Under the pieces are notes generated by a model. The model saw only the letters and a list, made by a program, of their open reading frames with translations. It did not search any database and was not told where the DNA came from. 64,000 nucleotides of DNA from Pseudomonas paralactis (lineage in GTDB: Bacteria > Pseudomonadota > Gammaproteobacteria > Pseudomonadales > Pseudomonadaceae): contig NZ_JYLN01000006.1 of assembly GCF_001439735.1 (NCBI RefSeq), positions 310,001 to 374,000 on the forward strand. Direction: 5' to 3'. Numbering within the stretch: position 1 is the first letter of the stretch; every line of letters begins with the position of its first letter. This document shows positions 1-4,996 of this stretch, in pieces. The position numbers and the translations under genes are program-made.

Positions 1-269
1 CCCGAGAGGGCATCGCCCTGAGGGTTTTGCAGGGCCCAGAAACCTGTGTTGCCTTCCTCCACCCACGGGGCGTTGTCGTTGGCCTGGGTCAGTTGAATCG
101 GGGTACGAATGCGCTGGTAGTAATAACTGCCATGCTCCCCGTCGGCGCCGTTGAAACACACGGTGATAGCGGACTTGCCCAAAGTGCCTTGCCAAACCCC
201 GGCCAGATCGGCGGCTGTTGCGAGTAAGGGCATGACGGAGAGGGCGATGACGGCAAAGGGCTTGAACAC
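1..269 (-). CDS. Exported protein, N-terminal part (runs off the window)
   Basis: Only the first 89 codons are in the window; the gene continues past base 1. Translation from the GTG at 269 gives a classic signal peptide (FKPFAVIALSVMPLLATAA, then a likely cleavage before DLAG) followed by a small-domain start, DLAGVWQGTLGKSAITVCFN. I chose GTG because the next in-frame ATG at 233 would cut the signal peptide in half, and a GGAAG lies about 12 nt upstream of the GTG. The mature start resembles periplasmic proteins that open with a 'GxWxGTLG' beta-strand, but I do not recognise the family. Export is well supported; function is unknown. Confidence 0.6.
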   Translation of the reverse strand, partial: MFKPFAVIALSVMPLLATAADLAGVWQGTLGKSAITVCFNGADGEHGSYYYQRIRTPIQLTQANDNAPWVEEGNTGFWALQNPQGDALS

Positions 270-336
270 GGGTATCTGACTTCCGGTTGTCTGATAAAGG
301 CCGTCAGGGTAATGGGAAGTGTGAGGGGATGCCAGC

Positions 337-371
337 GGGCGAGATGCGCTGAGGCGTCTCGCCCTTTTTTG
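337..371 (+). terminator. Terminator-like hairpin downstream of the first DUF6124 gene
   Basis: GGGCGAGA at 338-345 pairs with TCTCGCCC at 357-364, and a run of Ts follows on the plus strand. On the minus strand, where the adjacent gene is read, the hairpin is preceded by the A-rich side and lacks a T tract. It therefore looks like a terminator for plus-strand transcripts that may only weakly stop the minus-strand gene. Confidence 0.5.
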
Positions 372-375
372 TGTT

Positions 376-630
376 TTAGGGTTGTGGCGGATGGGTAGTG
401 AATGGCTGGGTGTTCAAGACCCGTTCTACTAGTAGCTCACCTAGAACGATCAATTGCTGAGCAGCCAGCAACTTGTGGCGGTACGCGCCTTCAAGCTCGA
501 AAGCCAGGTCGGTGGTCATGGCGTTGAGGGAGGCGAGGGTTTCGCTGGCTTGGATTAGCAGGGTTTCGGGGTGGATGTTTTCGGCGAGGATGAAGAGGGT
601 GGTTGGGGGATTGGGGGTGATTTTTTTCAT
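376..630 (-). CDS. DUF6124 family protein, copy A
   Basis: An 84-residue acidic-helical protein of a Pseudomonas-specific family (DUF6124, formerly grouped with DUF3077, from memory). The family core is visible as ETLLIQASETLASLNAMTTDLA, then HKLLAAQQLIVLGELLVERVL, two amphipathic helices. The start is the ATG at 630, preceded by AAGGAG. That Shine-Dalgarno lies inside a helix of the upstream RNA leader, so translation is probably gated by RNA folding. A second copy lies at 1710-1961 and is almost identical through the core but differs at both ends. No catalytic residues are evident and the function is not known; members of this family are often seen in many copies per genome. Confidence 0.8.
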   Translation of the reverse strand: MKKITPNPPTTLFILAENIHPETLLIQASETLASLNAMTTDLAFELEGAYRHKLLAAQQLIVLGELLVERVLNTQPFTTHPPQP

Positions 631-639
631 GGCTCAAAC

Positions 640-724
640 TCCTTGATTGATGGAGTCGCCAGACATCGCTGCTAAACGAAAAGGGTGGCGACCGTACGCG
701 GGTTAGCAGACCAGGAATCAAGGA
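640..724 (-). promoter_or_regulatory. Structured mRNA leader A (SD-sequestering pseudoknot)
   Basis: Read on the minus strand, helix P1 pairs bases 716-724 with 640-648 and buries the AAGGA of the DUF6124 ribosome binding site. Inside it, helix P2 (703-709 with 669-675, CTGCTAA/TTAGCAG) and helix P3 (686-692 with 655-661, GTCGCCA/TGGCGAC) interleave as an H-type pseudoknot. All three helices are kept in the second leader with different bases, which is direct covariation evidence. The single-stranded CCCGCGTAC between P2 and P3 is conserved. A ligand or protein trigger is not apparent from sequence. Confidence 0.7.
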
Positions 725-903
725 ACCCGGCGCACCCGAAAGTGCCCCACGCACAGCCGCCATGATACGAACCAGCGGATGCAGAAAGCATCGCCCGAAC
801 GGATGGTGGCTTTGCAGGCCTTGATATTAACCGAGCTGCTAAACCCGGTCGCTGATTTTGCAGCGACAGGGGGAAGGCTAGGCTTGTTGGTTGGGGGGCG
901 CTA

Positions 904-944
904 GTTCATCAATAGCGCTGCATCTTGCGGGAAAATTCCGAAGC
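904..944 (-). repeat. 41-bp repeat, copy 1
   Basis: A 41-bp unit beginning GTTCA(T/C)CAA and ending TTGCGGGAAAATTCCGAAGC on the plus strand. Copies 2 and 3 are at 2227-2267 and 2506-2546. The 3' half (TTGCGGGAAAATTCCGAAGC) is identical in all three and contains a short palindrome. Confidence 0.75.
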
Positions 945-975
945 CTGGCCCTGTTGACCTCCCTCGTCGTCAGGC

Positions 976-1033
976 TCTGCTAAAAGATCCAGTCCTCAGC
1001 CCGAACCACCTGGCAGAACGGCCCGCACCGCCC
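976..1033 (-). pseudogene. Orphan 3' end of an isochorismatase-like gene
   Basis: On the minus strand this stretch reads AGPFCQVVRAEDWIF and a stop, matching the C-terminus GPFCQVVRAAEWSF of the intact cysteine hydrolase at 2584-3102. The bases after the stop also match (CTCTGCTAAAAG against CCTCTACTAAAAGC). No upstream coding sequence remains, because an unrelated membrane-protein gene occupies the adjacent 1048-1581. This is the truncated partner of a segmental duplication. Confidence 0.7.
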
Positions 1034-1047
1034 CGGTGTTGGTGCCT

Positions 1048-1581
1048 TTAGTGAACGGATGGGGAAATATTGAGCGCAGGTGTTGCGTTCGTCACCACAA
1101 TCCCCAAAGGCCCGCTGCGCTTTTCCACCGTCGCCCAGCCCTGATCACCGCTACCGCCCACATGACAGATCTTGATTTGCTTGTTCACTTCCGTATCGAA
1201 CACCAGGATGCCCGAACAACTACGGCTGCCGCCTGTTGTGTATTCGTACTGGGTTGTGTAGGTGCGCAGCGTCGCACTTGTAAGAAGGATGACGACTGCT
1301 AGCAGGGAGATCATGGCCATGGCACTTGCGATGAACGTACCGAGAAAAAACCTCAATCGGTCCAGGGGCTTTTTACGCAGCCATTCGGTTTTCCTGACGC
1401 GCCAGACATAGAGCATCAGCACAATTGCCAGCACCGGCGACGCGATCAGGCAGATCTTCTCGGCCAACGGCTTGAAGTGCACAGACGGCCAGATAACGAA
1501 TACCCAGGCCAGCACCAGCGCCATGGACACCAGCATGCCAATGGCGACCGGTATTACGAAGGCGTAGGAGTTTTTGTTCAA
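1048..1581 (-). CDS. Hypothetical inner-membrane protein
   Basis: A 177-residue protein that I do not recognise. Three hydrophobic segments are visible: residues about 8-30 (FVIPVAIGMLVSMALVLAWV), about 42-60 (ICLIASPVLAIVLMLYVW) and about 82-105 (FLGTFIASAMAMISLLAVVI). They are followed by a hydrophilic C-terminal domain of about 70 residues containing two cysteines (SRSCSG and IKICHVGG) that could form a disulfide in the periplasm. It lies between the two halves of the duplicated DUF6124/isochorismatase segment, which suggests it was inserted after, or trapped by, the duplication. No operon partner is evident. Confidence 0.6.
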   Translation of the reverse strand: MNKNSYAFVIPVAIGMLVSMALVLAWVFVIWPSVHFKPLAEKICLIASPVLAIVLMLYVWRVRKTEWLRKKPLDRLRFFLGTFIASAMAMISLLAVVILLTSATLRTYTTQYEYTTGGSRSCSGILVFDTEVNKQIKICHVGGSGDQGWATVEKRSGPLGIVVTNATPALNISPSVH

Positions 1582-1672
1582 TGGGAGTTCGTCCTTGTCA
1601 TCAATGCTTTGAGGGCCGCGGCGGGGGATATGATGGCAGCGATGCGCTTGGATGTCTGAGACGCATGACAGA

Positions 1673-1707
1673 AAAAGGCCGAGCCGCTGAACGCGCCTCG
1701 GCCTTTT
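1673..1707 (-). terminator. Intrinsic terminator of DUF6124 copy B
   Basis: Read on the minus strand: GGCCGAGG, a loop, CTCGGCC, then a run of five Ts, beginning just after the stop codon at 1710. The AAAA/TTTT flanks make it nearly symmetric, so it may also stop plus-strand transcripts. Confidence 0.8.
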
Positions 1708-1709
1708 GG

Positions 1710-1961
1710 TTACTGGAAGGTTTGCCTGTCTTGGGTGAGCACCAGCACCCGCTCAACCAACAGCTCACCCAGCACGGTGAGTTGCTGAGCGGCCAACAGC
1801 TTGTGGCGGTTGGCGCCTTCCAGTTCGAAGGCCAGGTCGGTGGTCATGGCGTTGAGAGAGGCGAGAGTTTCGCTGGCTTGGATCAGGAGGGTTTCGCAGG
1901 GAATGTCTGGAGAGAGTGTGAAGAGGTTGGCGGAGGGGGGATTGGGGGTGATCTTTTTCAC
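1710..1961 (-). CDS. DUF6124 family protein, copy B
   Basis: An 83-residue paralogue of the gene at 376-630, sharing ETLLIQASETLASLNAMTTDL and the HKLLAAQQL.VLGELLVERVL helix. The start is taken as GTG at 1961 because it aligns exactly with the ATG of copy A (both begin KKITPNPP) and has AGGAG about 8 nt upstream. A longer open frame reaches back to 2120, but it would translate the structured leader, and in copy A the corresponding frame is different, so the longer start is unlikely. Function unknown. The most variable part is residues 9-20, between the N-terminus and the helix core. Confidence 0.78.
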   Translation of the reverse strand: MKKITPNPPSANLFTLSPDIPCETLLIQASETLASLNAMTTDLAFELEGANRHKLLAAQQLTVLGELLVERVLVLTQDRQTFQ

Positions 1962-1969
1962 GATGAAGC

Positions 1970-2057
1970 TCCTACACTGTTTAAGGAGCTGCCTCCCCCT
2001 GCTGTCAAACAGAATAGGTGGCAGCTGTACGCGGGTTGACAGACCGGAAGTGTAGGA
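1970..2057 (-). promoter_or_regulatory. Structured mRNA leader B (SD-sequestering pseudoknot)
   Basis: This is the same fold as leader A with compensatory changes. P1 pairs 2049-2057 with 1970-1978 (TCCTACACT/AGTGTAGGA), P2 pairs 2036-2042 with 2002-2008 (CTGTCAA/TTGACAG) and P3 pairs 2020-2026 with 1987-1993 (AGCTGCC/GGCAGCT). P1 again contains the ribosome binding site (AGGA). Sequence upstream to about 2096 (GGCGGCTGTGCGTGGGGCA, then a GC-rich hairpin) is also shared with copy A and may be part of the element. Confidence 0.7.
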
Positions 2058-2226
2058 ACCCGGCGCACCCGAAGATGCCCCACGCACAGCCGCCATGAAC
2101 AGGGCGGAATGCGTAAGCATGCCGTCTTATCACGGGGTGTGAAAGGTTACACTTTTCGGCCTGTCAAAGCCGGACGCTGATCATCAGCGACGCAAAGAAG
2201 TTAGCGTTGTGAGGTGGCTTGCGCTA

Positions 2227-2267
2227 GTTCACCAACAGCGCGGCAACTTGCGGGAAAATTCCGAAGC
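2227..2267 (-). repeat. 41-bp repeat, copy 2
   Basis: Second copy of the unit at 904-944, beginning GTTCACCAACAGCGCGG and ending TTGCGGGAAAATTCCGAAGC. It lies upstream of the second DUF6124 leader, as copy 1 does for the first leader. Confidence 0.75.
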
Positions 2268-2505
2268 TCGGCTCTGCGGGGTTCAAGCCTGGGTTCATGA
2301 TTATTACTGGTGTGTTTTTGCCAGGCGAAAAAAAGCTCAGGACTGCTGGGCAGGTTCTAACAATTGCCTGCGCGCTGTACTGAGCTGGTAGAGGGTTTTG
2401 TTCAGTCGCTGCCTGAGCGCCAAGGACGAGATGGGGCTATCGTCGAGTCTGGCGCTGCGATTGCTGCAACAGTCGCAGGTTATTCGCGACAGGCGAGTTT
2501 GGCCA
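2268..2505. other. Intergenic spacer between repeat copies 2 and 3, no gene seen
   Basis: Both strands give only short, uncharacteristic frames here. The stretch separates two copies of the 41-bp repeat and has no counterpart between the repeat and the isochorismatase fragment in the first segment, so it is either an insertion here or a deletion there. Confidence 0.4.
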
Positions 2506-2546
2506 GTTCACCAACAGCGCGCCATATTGCGGGAAAATTCCGAAGC
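2506..2546 (-). repeat. 41-bp repeat, copy 3
   Basis: Third copy, nearly identical to copy 2 over its first 16 bases and ending in the same TTGCGGGAAAATTCCGAAGC. It precedes the 3' end of the intact isochorismatase-like gene by about 37 bases, as copy 1 precedes the orphan 3' end. Confidence 0.75.
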
Positions 2547-2583
2547 ACTGCTCTGGCGACTTTCTTTCCTCCGGAAACCTCTA

Positions 2584-3102
2584 CTAAAAGCTCCACTCCG
2601 CAGCCCGAACCACCTGGCAGAACGGCCCATTGAGCGTGGCATTGTGATGAGCCACGATGGCCTCGGCTTTCATCAAAGGCGTATCAGAACAGGTATGACC
2701 GTCGGCGATAAGCACCGCATCGAAGCCAAGATCACGGGCGGCACGGCAGGTGCTGTCGACGCAGTACTGCGTTTTCATCCCGGTAACTACCACGCCGGTG
2801 GCGCCGCTGGAGCGCAGATTGTCCGCCAGGTCAGTCATTGCAAAAGCGTTAGGCCGGCGCTTTTCGAACACCACTTCTCCACCCAGCAACTTCAGTTCCC
2901 GTGCAATCAGCGTAAGTGGGCTGTCCGGCTCAATTGGCGAGCCAGCGGGGCCGATGTGACGCGCGAGAAAAATCGGCGCGTCTGCGCTGCGGGCCTTGTC
3001 CATCAGTGTATTGAGCGTTTCCAACAGCTCGTCGCAGCGCCAGGGCTTTTCCGGGCCATGGATGAGTCCGACTTGGATATCGAGTATCAAGAGGGCGTAC
3101 AT
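2584..3102 (-). CDS. Isochorismatase-like cysteine hydrolase
   Basis: A 172-residue protein of the isochorismatase/nicotinamidase cysteine hydrolase superfamily. These enzymes cleave amide or ether bonds through an Asp-Lys-Cys triad. The Asp is in LLILDIQ (residue 8), the Lys is in the VVFEKRRPNAF strand, and the nucleophile Cys is in VVVTGMKTQYCVDST, followed by the usual ARDLGFDAVLIADG. The start is the ATG at 3102, with AAGGAG 8 nt upstream; the more upstream ATG at 3135 would overlap this site and is not supported. The substrate cannot be told from sequence. A threonine-rich leader peptide and an intrinsic terminator lie just upstream, implying attenuation control. The last 15 codons are duplicated at 976-1033. 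Confidence 0.85.
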   Translation of the reverse strand: MYALLILDIQVGLIHGPEKPWRCDELLETLNTLMDKARSADAPIFLARHIGPAGSPIEPDSPLTLIARELKLLGGEVVFEKRRPNAFAMTDLADNLRSSGATGVVVTGMKTQYCVDSTCRAARDLGFDAVLIADGHTCSDTPLMKAEAIVAHHNATLNGPFCQVVRAAEWSF

Positions 3103-3142
3103 AGGTGCATCTCCTTGCGTGTGAACCAGCGACACAAGGCAT

Positions 3143-3175
3143 AAAAAAGGCCCTGTCCATCGCTGGCGGGCCTTT
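3143..3175 (-). terminator. Attenuator terminator upstream of the cysteine hydrolase gene
   Basis: On the minus strand AAAGGCCC, a 14-nt loop, GGGCCTTT and six Ts form a textbook intrinsic terminator. It lies 20 nt after the stop of the leader peptide and about 40 nt before the ATG at 3102, so it must be read through for the downstream gene to be made. Confidence 0.75.
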
Positions 3176-3195
3176 GAAGTTCGTTGGTTATTGGC

Positions 3196-3267
3196 TCACG
3201 ACACCTCGCACGCTCCGCTTTCGGCGGTCGTGGTGGTGGTTGTCGAGGTGAGGCGGTAATGAGTCAT
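3196..3267 (-). CDS. Threonine-rich leader peptide
   Basis: A 23-codon frame reading MTHYRLTSTTTTTTAESGACEVS and a stop. Six consecutive Thr codons (eight of 23 residues are Thr) are followed closely by an intrinsic terminator, the arrangement of ribosome-stalling attenuators such as the E. coli thr leader. No strong Shine-Dalgarno is visible (GTGTCGATTC precedes the ATG). A possible promoter is TTGTCA near 3300 with TAGTGT 17 nt on. Threonine (or charged tRNA-Thr) control of the downstream cysteine hydrolase is inferred, not shown. Confidence 0.6.
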   Translation of the reverse strand: MTHYRLTSTTTTTTAESGACEVS

Positions 3268-3337
3268 GAATCGACACTAGCAATATCACTGCGGGCTGAC
3301 AAGGCCGAGCCCCCGACGACGCGGTCGCGGCATTGAT

Positions 3338-3577
3338 TTATAACGGCGTTATACCTTGGCCGTCGTCGCCTGGAGCGGCAAATAGATGCTCGGCGGCAAA
3401 GTCCACGAATACACGGATTTTCGGTGAAAGGTGGCGGCTGGATGGCCACAGCGCCCAGAACTGCCCCTGGTCTTCACTGTAACCGTCGAGCACGGTTTCC
3501 AGGCGCCCCTGGGCGATGGCTTCGCGCGCGAGGAAGTCCGGGACAAATGCGATGCCGTGCCCGTCCACCACGGCCAT
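3338..3577 (-). pseudogene. LysR-type regulator, C-terminal stump
   Basis: The last 80 or so codons of a LysR-family transcription factor survive, reading HGIAFVPDFLAREAIAQGRL and, further on, GQFWALWPSSRHLSPKIRVF before the stop. In intact family members this is the end of the effector-binding domain. The DNA-binding helix-turn-helix and most of the sensor domain are missing: the frame upstream of 3577 reads unrelated, low-quality sequence. It is therefore a remnant left at a rearrangement boundary, next to the accessory genes that follow. Confidence 0.75.
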
Positions 3578-3870
3578 TGGTGGGGGCTGCGAGGCAAAGG
3601 GTGATCCTGGCAGTGCTTCTGCTGCAGTACTTGAAGTTGTGCGAACTCTGGTAGATGGCACTGGCATGCCGCCACAACGCTTGTTGGGCGCGGATCCGGG
3701 AGATTGGAAACCGTGAGCTGTGTTCGGCACGGCGATGTTTGATTTTGCCTGTGCACCGCCGTTCCACAGGGAAATGGGTTAAGGTTGCGGCAATTTGCCA
3801 TCATTGGCGTGGGAGAGGAATTCGCACCCCAATGGAACATGGCAAGCAATCAGAAACCAAGGAGGAATAA
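3578..3870. other. Junction region, no supported gene
   Basis: Short plus-strand frames cross this stretch and one stops immediately before the ATG at 3871, but none shows a recognisable motif. The region separates the LysR stump from the JAB-domain gene and is probably the breakpoint of an insertion or deletion. Confidence 0.4.
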
Positions 3871-4608
3871 ATGCGAACGCAGGTCATCGTGGAAGATCAT
3901 GTTCTGCCACAGCTGCTCACTTCGGCTATTGAAGCTTACGAAGTGTCACATAGAGCTCATGCTCGGGGGCGAAGCAACAAGAAACTTGAGACGTTCGGGT
4001 TGCTGTGGGGATATGCGTTGCCGGTGCGTAACGGTGTGCCGGCGCGCCTGGTCGCAGTGGTCGCCACTGTGGAGACCTCGGCACTGCGGCACACCGACTG
4101 GGTGCGACCTGATTTCGAGTCCATCGCGATGAAGCGGGACTTCTTCGGCGAATACTGGCCGCAGCTGGAGCTGATCGGCACGTTCCACTCGCACCCCTAC
4201 GAAGATCTGAGCGAGGTCAACGATATCAAAGGGTGGCGCGCTTCGGAGGGTGACAGGGCGTTCTGGCCGGACTTTCACAAGTTTGTTTGCCCGGACATGG
4301 ATGAATTGGCGCATCTGGTGATCGCAATCACAGGGTTGTCCCGCAAGGGGACCGCCGAACCAGATCGCCTGGCAGGCAATGAGTACACGTCGGGTTATGT
4401 CGTGAGCGCCGACAAGCGCAAGCTGTGGGTCAAGGGGTACACATCCGCGCTGTACGAAGAGATCGACGAGGATGCCCCCCTGGATGAGGCGTTCATGGTG
4501 GGAGACATCGAGATGGCGCGCTCCTACGATGTCTATGAGGATGAAGATGTGTTGCTGGAAATACCCTCGCTGGAGGCACGCTTCCGGCATCAGTTACTGC
4601 GCAAGTGA
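3871..4608 (+). CDS. JAB/JAMM (MPN) domain protein
   Basis: A 245-residue protein with the hallmarks of the JAB1/MPN metalloprotease-like fold. E40 lies in LETFGLLWGY, where the catalytic Glu is usually found, and LIGTFHSHPY (H106, H108) is the zinc-binding HxHP. S114 and D118 follow, but the spacing (HxH-x5-S-x3-D) is shorter than the canonical HxH-x7-S-x2-D, so activity is uncertain. JAMM proteins remove ubiquitin-like or sulfur-carrier tags, or trim peptides. AGGAGG precedes the ATG by 6 nt. It converges on the dynamin-like operon, and no E1/ThiF or ubiquitin-like gene is nearby. An acidic C-terminal tail (YEDEDVLLE) is present. Confidence 0.8.
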   Translation: MRTQVIVEDHVLPQLLTSAIEAYEVSHRAHARGRSNKKLETFGLLWGYALPVRNGVPARLVAVVATVETSALRHTDWVRPDFESIAMKRDFFGEYWPQLELIGTFHSHPYEDLSEVNDIKGWRASEGDRAFWPDFHKFVCPDMDELAHLVIAITGLSRKGTAEPDRLAGNEYTSGYVVSADKRKLWVKGYTSALYEEIDEDAPLDEAFMVGDIEMARSYDVYEDEDVLLEIPSLEARFRHQLLRK

Positions 4609-4648
4609 ACGCAAGCTGTTCATGCTGGGAAAACACCAGCGGCTGGCT

Positions 4649-4671
4649 GGGGCTCATGTTGGAGCCCCTTG
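4649..4671 (+). terminator. Hairpin between the JAB gene and the converging operon
   Basis: GGGGCTC (4649-4655) pairs with GAGCCCC (4662-4668), lying between two converging genes. There is no clear T tract on either strand, so it may work with Rho or as a weak bidirectional terminator. Confidence 0.4.
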
Positions 4672-4672
4672 C

Positions 4673-4996
4673 CTATGTGTTGCGGTTGTCTGTAGAGGCC
4701 GGGATTGCTCGGGTGCCCTCGCCAACACCAAGAGCCTGCAATTGCTTGCACCCGGCTTCGTTGATTTGGACGAACGTCTCCCAACTCATTGCCTGGCGAT
4801 AATGCAGTTCGTACTGGCGATCAATGCGGCAGGCGTCCGGCCGCTGGTCATAGATGCGGCAACCGGCGTTGTTTTCATCCAGGTGCCGGCAGACACCGTC
4901 GCCGCGGTCCATCGCGGCGGTATCAGCCAGCAGATGTACGCGTCGACAGCATTCCATGCAGCGGCTGCAGGCAAAGGCCAGGGGCGTGTCAGGCAT
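4673..4996 (-). CDS. YkgJ-family cysteine-cluster protein
   Basis: A 107-residue protein of the CxxCxxCC family (metal-chelating cysteine cluster). The signature CSRCMECC lies near residues 10-17, with further Cys in GVCRHL, AGCRIYDQRPDACR and EAGCKQL, matching the spacing of YkgJ-like zinc/iron-binding proteins. The start ATG at 4996 overlaps the stop of the upstream dynamin-like gene by 8 nt, which indicates translational coupling and makes it the last gene of a five-gene operon. Longer N-terminal extension in the same frame is not supported. Its role beside GTPases is unknown. Confidence 0.82.
   Translation of the reverse strand: MPDTPLAFACSRCMECCRRVHLLADTAAMDRGDGVCRHLDENNAGCRIYDQRPDACRIDRQYELHYRQAMSWETFVQINEAGCKQLQALGVGEGTRAIPASTDNRNT

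Noticed and set aside
491..763. Conserved 'MAAVRGA' peptide upstream of both DUF6124 genes
   Set aside because: The start and first codons match in both copies, but the frame continues differently relative to the downstream gene, and conservation is better explained by RNA helices. A very short leader peptide is not excluded.
3655..3870. 71-codon plus-strand frame ending exactly at the JAB start codon
   Set aside because: No binding site, no family pattern, and it crosses a likely rearrangement junction. The TAA-ATG contact seems accidental.
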